A DNA stretch of 64,000 bases. It comes from Bacillus suaedaesalsae (lineage in GTDB: Bacteria > Bacillota > Bacilli > Bacillales > SA4). Where the stretch lies: positions 1 to 64,000 of the forward strand of contig NZ_JAFELM010000044.1 in the NCBI RefSeq assembly GCF_016890225.1, in the 5' to 3' direction. This document shows positions 48,389 to 57,933 of the stretch, one piece after another (positions within the stretch are counted from its first letter, which is position 1; the number at the start of each line of letters is the position of its first letter). Under the pieces are notes generated by a model. It had not been told where the DNA came from and searched no databases. It saw only the letters and a list, made by a program, of their open reading frames with translations. Made by a program: the position numbers and the translations under genes.

Positions 48389-50728
48389 CTATACTGTTAC
48401 CAAACCTGTATAAACATGATCAAACCAGTTCTTTAATTGTGAATAGGAAGAGTAAAGCAGTTCGTTCTCTATCTCAATTTGATCTTGTTTTTGTGAATAT
48501 GTTTTGGATTCTGTTAAGTCACGTTTTGTCGGTTGATTACTCAGTGTGATAATACCATTCTTTATTGTAACAAATTCTAACTCAAAAAACACCTTTGACA
48601 TGAAATCTATTGTTTCTTTTGACCAACCACGACTTTTTGCTAGCTTCTCACCATGAATTGACAGGTTTAGTTCTTTATTTTTCGTTAAAAATGCATAGAA
48701 CCATTTAAAATGCTCACGTGTTGGAATCGTCGCAAAGAAATGAGTTTCCTTTGGATGAAATAAACAGTACACTCTCTTTGGTTTTACCTTCTCAATAATC
48801 GTACGTATGGACTGAGTGGTAGATGGTAAATCCGCAAAGAAAATGGATTCAATCGTTGATTCTAGATCTTCAAGTGACTGCTCGTCATAAACAAAAATCT
48901 TATCTGTGTAGGATTGAAGTTGTAACGACTGAATCGATTCAGGATGGAACGTTACAATTTTGTCATTATCTTTTAACAAAGCTACCTGCTTACTATTACT
49001 TTTATTCCCTCTCAAATCGAATAATTGCCATTCTCTTACCCAAATATCATTCACCATAATTTGTGGTTTTAGATGATTGTTCCATTCATTGATGGACAAT
49101 TCTCCTAATACCGAGATTTTTGCTAATGGGGAAATATGGTCTGTGACATGTCCAAATCCGAAAGCAATTCCATCTAAGGTTGTCCCAGCATCTTCAAGCA
49201 AAATCTTTAAGTGACTTTGATCTGAACCAATTTTCTTCATCTGGGAAATTGCATTATCATGGATTGCTACTTTAGGCTTAGGATTCCCCACACCATAAGG
49301 AGATAGTAGATTTAATTGTTTAATTGTATCAATTGTTACATCTTCTATCCTACATTCGATGTCAACATGAGTGACTGGGATAAAGTCTTCATCTGTCAAC
49401 TTCTCATTTGCAAGGAGGTTTAACCTCTTTCGTAGCTCGTCCACATGTTCTAACGAAAGCGTCATTCCAGCTGCCATCGTATGTCCTCCAAAGTGAGGAA
49501 GTATATCGCGGCAAGTGGAAAGGTTTTCGAATAAATCAAAGCCTTCAATACTTCGAGCTGAACCTTTAGCAATGTTCTTTTCTCTATCAATACTTAACAC
49601 AATCGTTGGACGATAATACTTTTCTACGAGTCTAGAAGCAACAATCCCAACTACTCCAGCATTCCAATCTTCTTTTGCAATGATTAATACAGAATGATCA
49701 GTAAGAGGAAACTCTGCCTCAATCATATCGATCGCTTCTTGTGTAATTTCATTTACAATCATTTGTCGTTCTTTGTTAATTGCATTCATCTCATCAGCAA
49801 TTGATGCCGCTTCATCTGGGTCTTTTGTTAAGAACAGATCAACAGCAGGATCTGCGTCTCCTAATCTACCAACTGCATTAATTCTTGGCCCAATGCTGAA
49901 ACCTATCGTTTCTTCAGACACTTCGGATTGATTAACATTACAAGCTTTTAGTAATGCGAGAATACCAGGATTTTTCGTTTGTTGAAGTGCTTTAATCCCC
50001 TTCCTTGCAATTAAACGATTTTCATCATGTAATGGTACTAAATCAGCAATCGTACCAATCGCTGCAAAAGCTAAAAAATCCTGAGGAACTTCCTCTAACA
50101 AAGCTTGCGCAACCTTTAGCGCAACTCCAACTCCCGCTAATTCATGAAAAGGATATTCGCCTCCAAGCTTTTTCGGATGAATAATCGAAAACGCTGCCGG
50201 AAGTGTTGGTCCTGGCTCATGATGATCTGTAATAATTAAATCAATACCTAATTGTTTGGCAAAATTCGCTTCATTTAGTGCCGAGATACCTGTATCAACC
50301 GTGATAATTAATCGATATCCTTCATCATATGCCCACTGAAAAGCCCCGCTATTCGGTCCATATCCTTCTGAAAAGCGATTCGGTATGTAAAAGTCCGCAG
50401 TCGCTCCTAGCATTCTTAATGCGCCGATCATAACGGTTGTACTACTAACGCCGTCCGCATCATAATCCCCAAATACTAATATTTTTTCATTATTATTAAT
50501 TGCTAGTTTAATTCTCGCAACCGTTTCTTCCATACCATCTAATAAAAATGGAGAATGAAACGGCTGACTTTCGATATTCAAAAACGTCTGTGCATCCTCT
50601 ACGGTATTGATGCCTCTAGTAATTAATAAATTGGCAATTAACTTCGGAACTGATAGACCGTTCATTAATTGTTCCGTTACTTGTTCATTAACTTCTTTTT
50701 GCATCCACCGTGTTTTGGACGAAAACAT
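48389..50728 (-). CDS. recJ: single-stranded-DNA-specific exonuclease RecJ
   Basis: RecJ degrades single-stranded DNA 5' to 3' in recombination and mismatch repair. The 779-residue protein has the DHH-family motifs FGDYDADGVSS, TVDTGI and ITDHHEPGP, the DHHA1 part (HFGGHTMAAGMTL) and a long C-terminal extension of the Bacillus type. ATG 50728 (MFSSKTRWMQ) has AAGGGGTG seven bases upstream; the longer frame to 50749 would start inside the promoter. A consensus promoter lies just upstream. Confidence 0.93.
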   Translation of the reverse strand: MFSSKTRWMQKEVNEQVTEQLMNGLSVPKLIANLLITRGINTVEDAQTFLNIESQPFHSPFLLDGMEETVARIKLAINNNEKILVFGDYDADGVSSTTVMIGALRMLGATADFYIPNRFSEGYGPNSGAFQWAYDEGYRLIITVDTGISALNEANFAKQLGIDLIITDHHEPGPTLPAAFSIIHPKKLGGEYPFHELAGVGVALKVAQALLEEVPQDFLAFAAIGTIADLVPLHDENRLIARKGIKALQQTKNPGILALLKACNVNQSEVSEETIGFSIGPRINAVGRLGDADPAVDLFLTKDPDEAASIADEMNAINKERQMIVNEITQEAIDMIEAEFPLTDHSVLIIAKEDWNAGVVGIVASRLVEKYYRPTIVLSIDREKNIAKGSARSIEGFDLFENLSTCRDILPHFGGHTMAAGMTLSLEHVDELRKRLNLLANEKLTDEDFIPVTHVDIECRIEDVTIDTIKQLNLLSPYGVGNPKPKVAIHDNAISQMKKIGSDQSHLKILLEDAGTTLDGIAFGFGHVTDHISPLAKISVLGELSINEWNNHLKPQIMVNDIWVREWQLFDLRGNKSNSKQVALLKDNDKIVTFHPESIQSLQLQSYTDKIFVYDEQSLEDLESTIESIFFADLPSTTQSIRTIIEKVKPKRVYCLFHPKETHFFATIPTREHFKWFYAFLTKNKELNLSIHGEKLAKSRGWSKETIDFMSKVFFELEFVTIKNGIITLSNQPTKRDLTESKTYSQKQDQIEIENELLYSSYSQLKNWFDHVYTGLVTV

Positions 50729-50751
50729 GAAAATCACCCCTTGACCCACCT

Positions 50752-50780
50752 ATTATACAAGAGTGGTCAAAGGGTGACAA
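50752..50780 (-). promoter_or_regulatory. sigma-A promoter of recJ
   Basis: On the minus strand TTGTCA (50775-50780) and TATAAT (50752-50757) are 17 bases apart, about 25 bases before the recJ start. It lies in the short gap after yrvD, so recJ has its own promoter inside a same-strand block. Confidence 0.75.
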
Positions 50781-50788
50781 TGGAAATA

Positions 50789-51130
50789 CTAGTCTTCAAT
50801 TTTTTCATCAGGTTTAGTCGCGTTTTGCAACTCGTAGTTTTGCTTTCGTAATTGATCGTTTTGTTCATGATCATGAAGTTTCTTTTGTAATTCATTATTT
50901 TCTTTTTGTAAATGCTTTATTTTTCTTTGCTGCTGAAGCAGCCGGAATATTCCAATTGAGCCTGCAGCAATTGCTCCCATCACACTAGACCCCAAAATGA
51001 CAAGTATTAACGGCCAATTGGCAACCCCAAATAAATAGTCCACTTCTACTGGATTCACATTAATGACTGCAAATACGGCAACAATCAGGGCAAATAACAA
51101 AGCTAATATTAACGTCCATTGTCCTTTCAT
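50789..51130 (-). CDS. yrvD: LapA-family membrane protein YrvD (DUF1049)
   Basis: A 113-residue protein with two transmembrane helices (WTLILALLFALIVAVFAVIN and WPLILVILGSSVMGAIAAG) and a cytoplasmic coiled coil rich in Gln, Lys and Glu. The NVNPVEVDYLFG loop between the helices is the mark of the LapA/DUF1049 family, called lipopolysaccharide assembly protein A in Gram-negatives; that role cannot apply in a Firmicute. ATG 51130 has AGGAGG six bases upstream. Confidence 0.85.
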   Translation of the reverse strand: MKGQWTLILALLFALIVAVFAVINVNPVEVDYLFGVANWPLILVILGSSVMGAIAAGSIGIFRLLQQQRKIKHLQKENNELQKKLHDHEQNDQLRKQNYELQNATKPDEKIED

Positions 51131-51153
51131 CAAAAACCTCCTAGCAAAAACTT

Positions 51154-52050
51154 CTATTCTTCATTATATGGATTGACATGAATAAACACATCTTGTACAT
51201 TAGCATGCTGTATGAGTTCATTTTTTACATTCTTTCCTATTTTGTGTCCTTCTTCAACTGTAATATAAGGGTCGACGGAGATTTTCAAGTCTACAATGAC
51301 ATAGTGTCCATGTTCGCGCGCGAAGAACCCATCAATCTTCTTCACGCCTTCTACTTGAAGAACAAGCTTTCTCATTTCTATTGTCTCATCATCGTGAAGC
51401 ACATGATCTAATGCAGTATGTATTGATTCAGAACCTAACTTCCAAGCCATAATAATAACAAATACAGATACAAATATACCGGCAACAGGGTCAGCGTATA
51501 CAAGCCAGTCAATGCCGAATTTACCTCCTAATATAGAAGCACCAATTCCGACTAATGCAGCAAGTGAAGAAAACACGTCAGATCGGTCTTCATAGGCATT
51601 TACAATAATAGCATCACTATTTATTCTCTTACCCACCTTAATCTTATATCGAAACATGATTTCCTTAGCTATAATAGAAAAAACGATTGCATAAATGGCT
51701 GGCATCGTTGGAGCTTGAATTTCATGAAAAAAGGATTCAATGGAGGATCGTCCAATTTCGATACCTACCATAAAAACTAATACTGCTACAATGATTGCTG
51801 CAATCGATTCAGCCTTTCCATGTCCATATGGATGATCTTCATCCGGTGGTGCCTTTGCTGCCCTTACTCCAATAAAAACTGCAATTGATCCTACAACATC
51901 TGATGCAGAATTCACGGCATCTGCAAGTAATGCTTTACTATTACTAATAACCCCGACTATCCCTTTTATAATCGCAAGTAGAATATTCATTGCAATGCTC
52001 GATAAAGCTGCAATTTCTCCTTGTCTAAAACGATCTTGATTCTCTCCCAA
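51154..52050 (-). CDS. cation diffusion facilitator family transporter
   Basis: A 298-residue CDF protein with six transmembrane helices and a C-terminal cytoplasmic domain (about 205-295, ending VQDVFIHVNPYNEE). The metal site motifs are LLADAVNSASDVVG in helix 2 and NAYEDRSDVFSSLAALVG in helix 5; the second site reads N/D rather than H/D, a pattern associated with Mn2+/Fe2+ exporters such as B. subtilis MneP/MneS more than zinc exporters. The metal is thus inferred, not proven. The start is TTG at 52050 with AAGGA somewhat far upstream. Confidence 0.85.
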   Translation of the reverse strand: MGENQDRFRQGEIAALSSIAMNILLAIIKGIVGVISNSKALLADAVNSASDVVGSIAVFIGVRAAKAPPDEDHPYGHGKAESIAAIIVAVLVFMVGIEIGRSSIESFFHEIQAPTMPAIYAIVFSIIAKEIMFRYKIKVGKRINSDAIIVNAYEDRSDVFSSLAALVGIGASILGGKFGIDWLVYADPVAGIFVSVFVIIMAWKLGSESIHTALDHVLHDDETIEMRKLVLQVEGVKKIDGFFAREHGHYVIVDLKISVDPYITVEEGHKIGKNVKNELIQHANVQDVFIHVNPYNEE

Positions 52051-52174
52051 AAGTTGTCACATCCTTTTAAAAATGAACATCTAAATACTAGTGTAACCAA
52101 GTTCTTCAAAAGTTTGTTGATGAATTTAGAATTTCAAGAGTGCATACTGTGAATCGTAACACGGTGAAAAGAAG

Positions 52175-52494
52175 AAAGAGACTGGGACAAACTAAATAAA
52201 TCATCCTCAAATGCGAATAATATCAAAATTATTCTACCTATTAAATAGTATACTTTTTGTCGTATACTATTTTATTTATTAATCAGTTTAGCTGGAGGAA
52301 CAAGTTCGTTCCATTGCGCTGCAGACACTCGCTTTCCGCTCCATTCCACTAGTTATTATAAATAGTATGCAAAATCAAACATATCTATTGAAAGCAACAA
52401 ATAAAGACCCGAACTATAAAGTGAAAGATTCATTAAAATCTCTCCTAATAGTTCGGGTTTATCATTGGCTGAAATACTTATGTCCCAGCCTCTT
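52175..52494. repeat. MITE-like non-coding repeat element, copy B
   Basis: The 450-bp gap between the CDF gene and secDF contains an element bounded by near-perfect 17-bp inverted repeats: AAAGAGACTGGGACAAA at 52175-52191 and, read inward from 52494, AAGAGGCTGGGACATAA. Inside are a perfect hairpin, AATAGTATAC/GTATACTATT, near 52244-52270, the family core CTGCAGACACTCGCTTTCCGC (a 21-base span near 52319) and a hairpin ACCCGAACTAT/ATAGTTCGGGT at 52407-52458. There is no coding frame. The last hairpin can serve as the secDF terminator on the minus strand. It matches copy A at 13576 in layout. Confidence 0.75.
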
Positions 52495-52502
52495 ATCACT
52501 TA

Positions 52503-54755
52503 TTAAGGCTCTAAATCTTCTTCCACTAGCTTCACAGGCTTTTTCTTACCAATGTTTTTACCTTTCCAAACTAACCATAGTTGAGAAGCGATAAATAGTG
52601 ATGAATACGTACCAGCTATTAGTCCTATTAATAGGGCTAATGAGAAGTTAAAGATCGATTCACTACCAAGTAGCAATAAAGCAACTGTTACAATCACAAC
52701 CGTGAATACTGTACTTACAGAACGGCCTAAAGTTTGACGTAAACTGTCATTTACAACTTCGGCTAAATCATCAAAGTTTTTAACCTTCTTGCCACGAATT
52801 TTCATAATTTCTCTAATTCGGTCAAAGGTTACGATTGTATCATTAATGGAATATCCGACTATTGTTAAGACAGCTGCAATAAAGGTTAAATCAACTTCAA
52901 GTCTAAATAAGCTAAATATAGCTATGATAAAGAATGCATCGTATAGCAATGCTACAATCGCAGCAACCGCCATGTAAATTTCAAAACGAATGGTGACGTA
53001 AATAATGATCCCAATGGATGCGATTAGAACCGCAAACATTGCATTTTTAGCTAACTCTTTTCCTACTGTTGGAGATACCGTACTTACATTCGGCTCAGAA
53101 CCATATTTATCTTTTATAAACCCTTTTAGTTCATTGATTTCTTTTTGTGATAACTCCCCTACAAATCGAACAACACCTAGTTCAGAATTATCACCCGATA
53201 ATCGAATATCTTTTGCTTCTATATTTAAGTCTAATGATTCAATATCTTTTTCAATTTGCTCTTTTGTTAACTTCTGTTCTGAGGCAATTTCTACTCGTGA
53301 ACCACTTGCAAAGTCAATTCCAAGGTTTAGTTTCATTGTCGATAATAAAACAATTCCTATGACTACGATGGCAATCGAGAATGCAAAATACTTCTTACGA
53401 TGCTTCACGAAATCAAACTTATCATATCGTGTTGGAACTTTGAAGTCACCGACATCAGAATCAATATTTTGAACTTCTGATGGTTTAACCCCAAAATAGC
53501 CGAGCTTCTTATTCAAGAAACGACTATTCACCCAAAGACCTAAGAATAAGCGTGTTCCGTATATTGCTGTTAAGAAGCTTAGTAAAATACTTAAAATTAA
53601 CATTGTCGCAAAGCCTTTTACAGAACTTGTACCATATACGAATAGTACGCCAGCAGCCAGCAATGTCGTAATATTGGCATCAAGAATCGTTGAAAGTGAT
53701 CGCTTATTCCCCGCTTTATAAGCAGACATAACAGACTTACCTGTTTTCAGCTCTTCTTTTATACGCTCATACGTGATGATATTGGCATCTACTGCCATAC
53801 CGACCCCTAAGATGATCGCTGCTATACCAGGCAGAGTTAATACACCATTCATCCAGTCAAATACAAGCAATACTAAATAGATATAAACACTTAACGTAAT
53901 AACCGCAATGATTCCCGGGAATCGGTAGAATATTAGCATGAATAAAAATACAGCTAAAATACCGATAATTCCAGCAAATACAGTTGTTTGTAATGCCTTT
54001 TCACCAAATTGAGCTCCTACAGAAGTTGAATACATTTCTTCTAATTCAACTGGTAGTGCCCCAGCATTTAAAAGATCAGCAATTTCCTTTGCTTCTTCAA
54101 TGGTAAAGTCACCTGTGATGGTAACTGTAGTAGTGTTAAATACTTGTCCAACACGTGCAGCCGAAATGAACTTTGGATTTTCTTTTCCTGCTTCTTCAGC
54201 AAATGAATCGCCTTCTTTATAATCAAGCCATATTACTAGTTGATTGTTCGGCGCTAAATTTAATACATGCTCTGTTACTTCTGCAAACTTCTCCGCACTC
54301 TTGATCGTTAAAGCAACAATTGGTTTATTCGTTTCCGGATCAAACGTTTGTTTTGCCCCATTTTCCACAAGCTCTGCACCTGTCATGAGTTCTTGATCGT
54401 TCACATCACGGAATGTTAGTTGTGCTTCTGTCGATAGTAACTCTCTTGCTTTCGCTTGATCACTTACACCTGCAAGCTGAACACGAATTCGGTCTTCTCC
54501 CTCAATTTGAATGTTAGGCTCACTTACCCCTAACACGTTTACTCTTTTTTCTAAAGCTTTTACCGTACTAATTAACACCTCTTGATTAATGGTGTCACCA
54601 TTTACTGGTTTAACTTCGTAAAGTACTTCAAAACCACCTTGAAGGTCAAGACCTAGTTTGATGTTTCCTGAGATTTGATTTGTTGTCGTACCAATTAGGC
54701 CACCTAAAAGCAAGACAAGTAGAAAGAAAATAATAATGCGTCCTTTTTTCACCAT
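52503..54755 (-). CDS. secDF: protein translocase subunit SecDF (fused)
   Basis: SecDF uses the proton gradient to help pull proteins across the membrane after SecYEG. The 750-residue protein is a natural fusion of SecD and SecF, as in Bacillus: SecD half with LGLDLQGGFEVLYEV and the helix pair GMAVDANIITYERIKEE, SecF half with LGIDFASGSRVEI and GYSINDTIVTFDRIRE, twelve transmembrane helices in total. ATG 54755 (MVKKGRIIIFF) lies 12 bases from GGAGG, a rather long spacing. Confidence 0.95.
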   Translation of the reverse strand: MVKKGRIIIFFLLVLLLGGLIGTTTNQISGNIKLGLDLQGGFEVLYEVKPVNGDTINQEVLISTVKALEKRVNVLGVSEPNIQIEGEDRIRVQLAGVSDQAKARELLSTEAQLTFRDVNDQELMTGAELVENGAKQTFDPETNKPIVALTIKSAEKFAEVTEHVLNLAPNNQLVIWLDYKEGDSFAEEAGKENPKFISAARVGQVFNTTTVTITGDFTIEEAKEIADLLNAGALPVELEEMYSTSVGAQFGEKALQTTVFAGIIGILAVFLFMLIFYRFPGIIAVITLSVYIYLVLLVFDWMNGVLTLPGIAAIILGVGMAVDANIITYERIKEELKTGKSVMSAYKAGNKRSLSTILDANITTLLAAGVLFVYGTSSVKGFATMLILSILLSFLTAIYGTRLFLGLWVNSRFLNKKLGYFGVKPSEVQNIDSDVGDFKVPTRYDKFDFVKHRKKYFAFSIAIVVIGIVLLSTMKLNLGIDFASGSRVEIASEQKLTKEQIEKDIESLDLNIEAKDIRLSGDNSELGVVRFVGELSQKEINELKGFIKDKYGSEPNVSTVSPTVGKELAKNAMFAVLIASIGIIIYVTIRFEIYMAVAAIVALLYDAFFIIAIFSLFRLEVDLTFIAAVLTIVGYSINDTIVTFDRIREIMKIRGKKVKNFDDLAEVVNDSLRQTLGRSVSTVFTVVIVTVALLLLGSESIFNFSLALLIGLIAGTYSSLFIASQLWLVWKGKNIGKKKPVKLVEEDLEP

Positions 54756-54859
54756 TATGTAGAGAATCCTCCTTAGTAAGTTGCACACATAAACGTATCC
54801 ACTATTAGTTAATTGTATCTCTCAATTATATCAAAATATTTCAAAAGAATAGAATAAAT

Positions 54860-55117
54860 TTAAGAGGACGGAAAATCAAATGGCATTTTATAAGCTTCAA
54901 CCGTTATGTAGCTCATATAATCACTAATCGATAGTCTTAGCACATCATTCATAATTTCTCGTACAGGCTTTGGTTCTTCGTCTCGTTTCCATTTTTTCTT
55001 TCTTAAGCACTCCCATACTTCAGCTTCACTTGCACGATCAAAGCCGTATAAGTGAAACTCTTCAACTTTACTTTGGATTGCAGGCTGAACATATTCTCTC
55101 ATTTCTTCCCAGTTCAT
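54860..55117 (-). CDS. comN: post-transcriptional regulator ComN
   Basis: An 85-residue protein matching ComN (YrzD), reported in B. subtilis to affect the comE competence mRNA after transcription and to associate with DivIVA. Recognised segments are YVQPAIQSKVEEFHLYGFD and ASEAEVWECLRKKKW. AGGAGG lies 9 bases before ATG 55117. It is divergent from spoVB. The transfer of function is by similarity only. Confidence 0.85.
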   Translation of the reverse strand: MNWEEMREYVQPAIQSKVEEFHLYGFDRASEAEVWECLRKKKWKRDEEPKPVREIMNDVLRLSISDYMSYITVEAYKMPFDFPSS

Positions 55118-55244
55118 TCACATACTCCTCCTTAGACCAACATGTTTTCACGTTTCATTGTTCTCTTTCTGTCATGCTTGGCCACCCATTATGCATATAA
55201 ATATTGTATATGATAACACTTCGTTTGAGAAGGTAGGGTACCAC

Positions 55245-56807
55245 ATGTCGAAACAAACATTTATAAAAGGGACATTAATATTAATCTTAGCAAATCTCAT
55301 TGTGAAAGTTTTAGGTTTTATAAATCGAGTTGTAGTAGCTAGAGTAATGGGAGAAGAGGGCGTAGGGCTTTATATGATGGCCTTTCCGACGCTATTATTA
55401 GCGATAACCCTCACACAAATAGGATTACCTGTTGCCATCTCAAAGCTCGTAGCAGAAGCAGATGCACTTGGTGACCGAAAAAAAATAAAGAAGATATTAG
55501 TTGTGTCCCTTACCATTACAGGTATATTAAGTATTATTTTCACAACCGGAATGATTCTTCTCGCTCCCTTTTTATCTCAAAATCTACTAGCAAATCCTAA
55601 AACATTATATCCAATATTGGCTATTGCACCGATTGTACCAATCGTTGCATTATCCTCGGTACTTCGAGGTTACTTCCAAGGAAGACAAAACATGAAGCCA
55701 GCAGCGTTTTCTCAAGTAATTGAACAAGTTGTGAGAATTACGCTAGTCGCTGTATTCACAAGTGCACTTCTTCCATACGGAGTAGAATATGCAGCAGCAG
55801 GTGCGATGATTTCTGTCGTTCTTGGTGAACTAGCTTCACTTATCTATATGATTACGATGTTTAAGATGAAAAAGCGTATTCCGATTCGAAAGGATTTCTT
55901 CAAATCAGTGAAATCTGGTAAAGAAACATTCCGACAACTCATGAATATTGCATTACCGACAACAGGAAGCAGGTTAATTGGTTCTGTGTCTTACTTCTTT
56001 GAACCTATTGTTGTCGCTCAAAGTTTGGCTTTAGCCGGGGTGACAACTGTTATTGCAACAAGGCAGTATGGTGAGCTAACAGGATATGCCATGCCGTTAT
56101 TAATGCTTCCTACGTTTATTACGTACTCATTATCGGTATCTCTCGTTCCTGCCATAAGTGAAGCGGCTGCGCAAAATAAAACTTTATTGATTGAGCATCG
56201 ATTGCAGCAGGCACTTCGTTTAAGCTTCGTTACCGGTGGGTTAGCTGTTGTGGTGTTATATGTATTTGCAGAGCCTGCCATGCAGCTCATGTACGGAACA
56301 TCGAATTCTGCTATATTTGTAAAAGTAATGGCTCCTTTTTTTCTCTTTTATTATTTCCAAGGACCACTTACTGCCGTACTACAAGCAATGGACCTAGCGA
56401 AGGCAGCCTTAATTAATAGCTTTATAGGCTCTGCAGTAAAAATTGCAGCTATTTTCGCCTTAGCAACAAGACCAGAACTTGGTATTATGGGAGTAGCACT
56501 CGCTATTGTCATCGGGATGGTTCTTGTCACACTATTACACTTCTTTACCGTTGTTAAAGTCATTTCCTATACGTTTTATGTAAGAGATTACGTAAAAAGC
56601 TTTATTACGATGGGACTTGCAGGGGCTGGAGGACATTATTTCTTACAATATATCTTTACATCACTGCACCTATCAATTCGTACACTAATTGCAGTCATTG
56701 TAACATCCATTTTATATTTCATTCTGCTACTGATCTTTAAGCTAGTAAAAAAGGATGAAGTAGCGAGAATTCCTTATGTCGGACGTTATATTTCTCCTTT
56801 TGTTTGA
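55245..56807 (+). CDS. spoVB: stage V sporulation protein B (MurJ/MATE-type flippase)
   Basis: SpoVB is needed for spore cortex synthesis and is a MOP-superfamily lipid II flippase-like protein in the mother-cell membrane. The 520-residue protein has about 14 hydrophobic helices and the polysaccharide-biosynthesis signature SQTFIKGTLILILANLIVK-type start, RGYFQGRQNM and ALPTTGSRLIGS. ATG 55245 (MSKQTFIKG) fits the known length of SpoVB; the upstream frame extension is unrelated. A sigma-E promoter is expected but was not fixed. Confidence 0.92.
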   Translation: MSKQTFIKGTLILILANLIVKVLGFINRVVVARVMGEEGVGLYMMAFPTLLLAITLTQIGLPVAISKLVAEADALGDRKKIKKILVVSLTITGILSIIFTTGMILLAPFLSQNLLANPKTLYPILAIAPIVPIVALSSVLRGYFQGRQNMKPAAFSQVIEQVVRITLVAVFTSALLPYGVEYAAAGAMISVVLGELASLIYMITMFKMKKRIPIRKDFFKSVKSGKETFRQLMNIALPTTGSRLIGSVSYFFEPIVVAQSLALAGVTTVIATRQYGELTGYAMPLLMLPTFITYSLSVSLVPAISEAAAQNKTLLIEHRLQQALRLSFVTGGLAVVVLYVFAEPAMQLMYGTSNSAIFVKVMAPFFLFYYFQGPLTAVLQAMDLAKAALINSFIGSAVKIAAIFALATRPELGIMGVALAIVIGMVLVTLLHFFTVVKVISYTFYVRDYVKSFITMGLAGAGGHYFLQYIFTSLHLSIRTLIAVIVTSILYFILLLIFKLVKKDEVARIPYVGRYISPFV

Positions 56808-56830
56808 TAGATAATACAGAACAAAAATAA

Positions 56831-56868
56831 TGGACATGTCAGTTTTTAAGACATGTCCCTTTTCTTTT
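56831..56868. terminator. spoVB terminator
   Basis: GGACATGTC and GACATGTCC pair perfectly around a 9-base loop; C-rich and T-rich bases follow on the plus strand. The converging gene ends within ten bases. Confidence 0.85.
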
Positions 56869-56876
56869 TGAATACT

Positions 56877-57503
56877 TTACTTTTTATTTTCTTGTTCCTT
56901 AACTAAAATATATCTTTGAATTCCTTTTGCATGCTCAATGGCAGATTGTTTATGGGTATTCGCTTCTTCCTTCAACCCTTTTTTCATTGCAATTGAAGCT
57001 AGTATACTTTCCTTCATCCATACCTTTTTCATTAGATTCTCAGTTTTCATAGCACCCTCAAAGTCACCTTGTTCAACAGAAACTAATGCCTCATAGTAAT
57101 CTCTAATATCCTTTTGCTTAATATCTCCTATCTTTTCTTTTACCGATAAAAGGTGATTAACATGCAATGCATACGCAATTTCAAAAACTGCTAGCCAGTG
57201 AGGATTATTTTTATATTTCTTTTTTAAGATTTCTAACGCTTCCTCTAGGTCAGCTTTGTTGTCATTTGCAAGAGCATAATAGAAACGGTATATCGGTTGT
57301 TTTCTCCTCTCTACTAGAAACTTCTCAACATAGTTAATATCCTTAGTAAAGTAAAGACTATTTAGAGTAGGATATAAACTCATTGGAAGTACAATCATAC
57401 ACAAGGCAATCATCGCAAACCAAATTGGGAGATTCAAGAAACCGCTAATAAGACCTAGAATAAGTGCGATAGTAAATATTAATAGAATTTGAGTTTTATT
57501 CAA
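56877..57503 (-). CDS. membrane protein with TPR-like helical domain, unknown
   Basis: A 208-residue protein. Two adjacent transmembrane helices (LLIFTIALILGLISGFL and IWFAMIALCMIVLPMSLY) anchor it; the remaining 150 residues are helical with a TPR-like pairing of aromatic and Ala/Leu positions (RFYYALANDNKADLEEALEI, YYEALVSVEQGDFEGAM). I do not recognise a named family. The start is TTG at 57503 with GAGGAG seven bases upstream. It follows the broken NUDIX gene on the same strand and is convergent with spoVB. Confidence 0.75.
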   Translation of the reverse strand: MNKTQILLIFTIALILGLISGFLNLPIWFAMIALCMIVLPMSLYPTLNSLYFTKDINYVEKFLVERRKQPIYRFYYALANDNKADLEEALEILKKKYKNNPHWLAVFEIAYALHVNHLLSVKEKIGDIKQKDIRDYYEALVSVEQGDFEGAMKTENLMKKVWMKESILASIAMKKGLKEEANTHKQSAIEHAKGIQRYILVKEQENKK

Positions 57504-57515
57504 TGTAAATCTCCT

Positions 57516-57933
57516 CTACTGTAAATATGTTAAACACTGATTTTCTTCAAGTTCCTTCATGTGGTCAGATTGTAAGTAACGACTAAGCTCATCATTTTTA
57601 CACCAATGATAGTCATCATGCTCCTCTGATAATGTAACACTGACACTTTCTGTATTGTCTAAGTATGTAAGTAGGACGACTTGTCTTGTTGAACTCGTCT
57701 TAAAAGTGGTGGCAAATAGCAATTGCCCTATTTCAACGATTAAACCAGTCTCTTCTTCAACCTCTCTCTTCAAGGCGTCTTCTAAATTCTCACCGAAATC
57801 GATCTTTCCACCTTGCAAATTCCCACGTTCCAGTACCAATATCATCGTTGCTAGACCTTTTAATAATTAATACCTTTTTGTTTCGAGTAATCATTCCCTT
57901 AACGACGACTATCAGTTTATTACTTTCTGTCAC
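57516..57933 (-). pseudogene. NUDIX hydrolase, frameshifted
   Basis: NUDIX enzymes hydrolyse nucleoside diphosphates linked to other groups. The C-terminal frame holds the full NUDIX box, GGKIDFGENLEDALKREVEE plus ETGL. The N-terminal part (VTESNKLIVVVKGMITRNKK) is in another frame, starting at GTG 57931-57933. One extra A in the run at 57817-57819 joins them: repairing it gives about 138 residues reading WEL then the box. The usual PGG before the box reads QGG. The gene overlaps the previous stop by one base. A sequencing error cannot be excluded. Confidence 0.75.

Noticed and set aside
55180-55244. Sigma-E promoter before spoVB
   Set aside because: CATATAAAT and TATGAT-like boxes exist but the spacing does not fit the sigma-E consensus.
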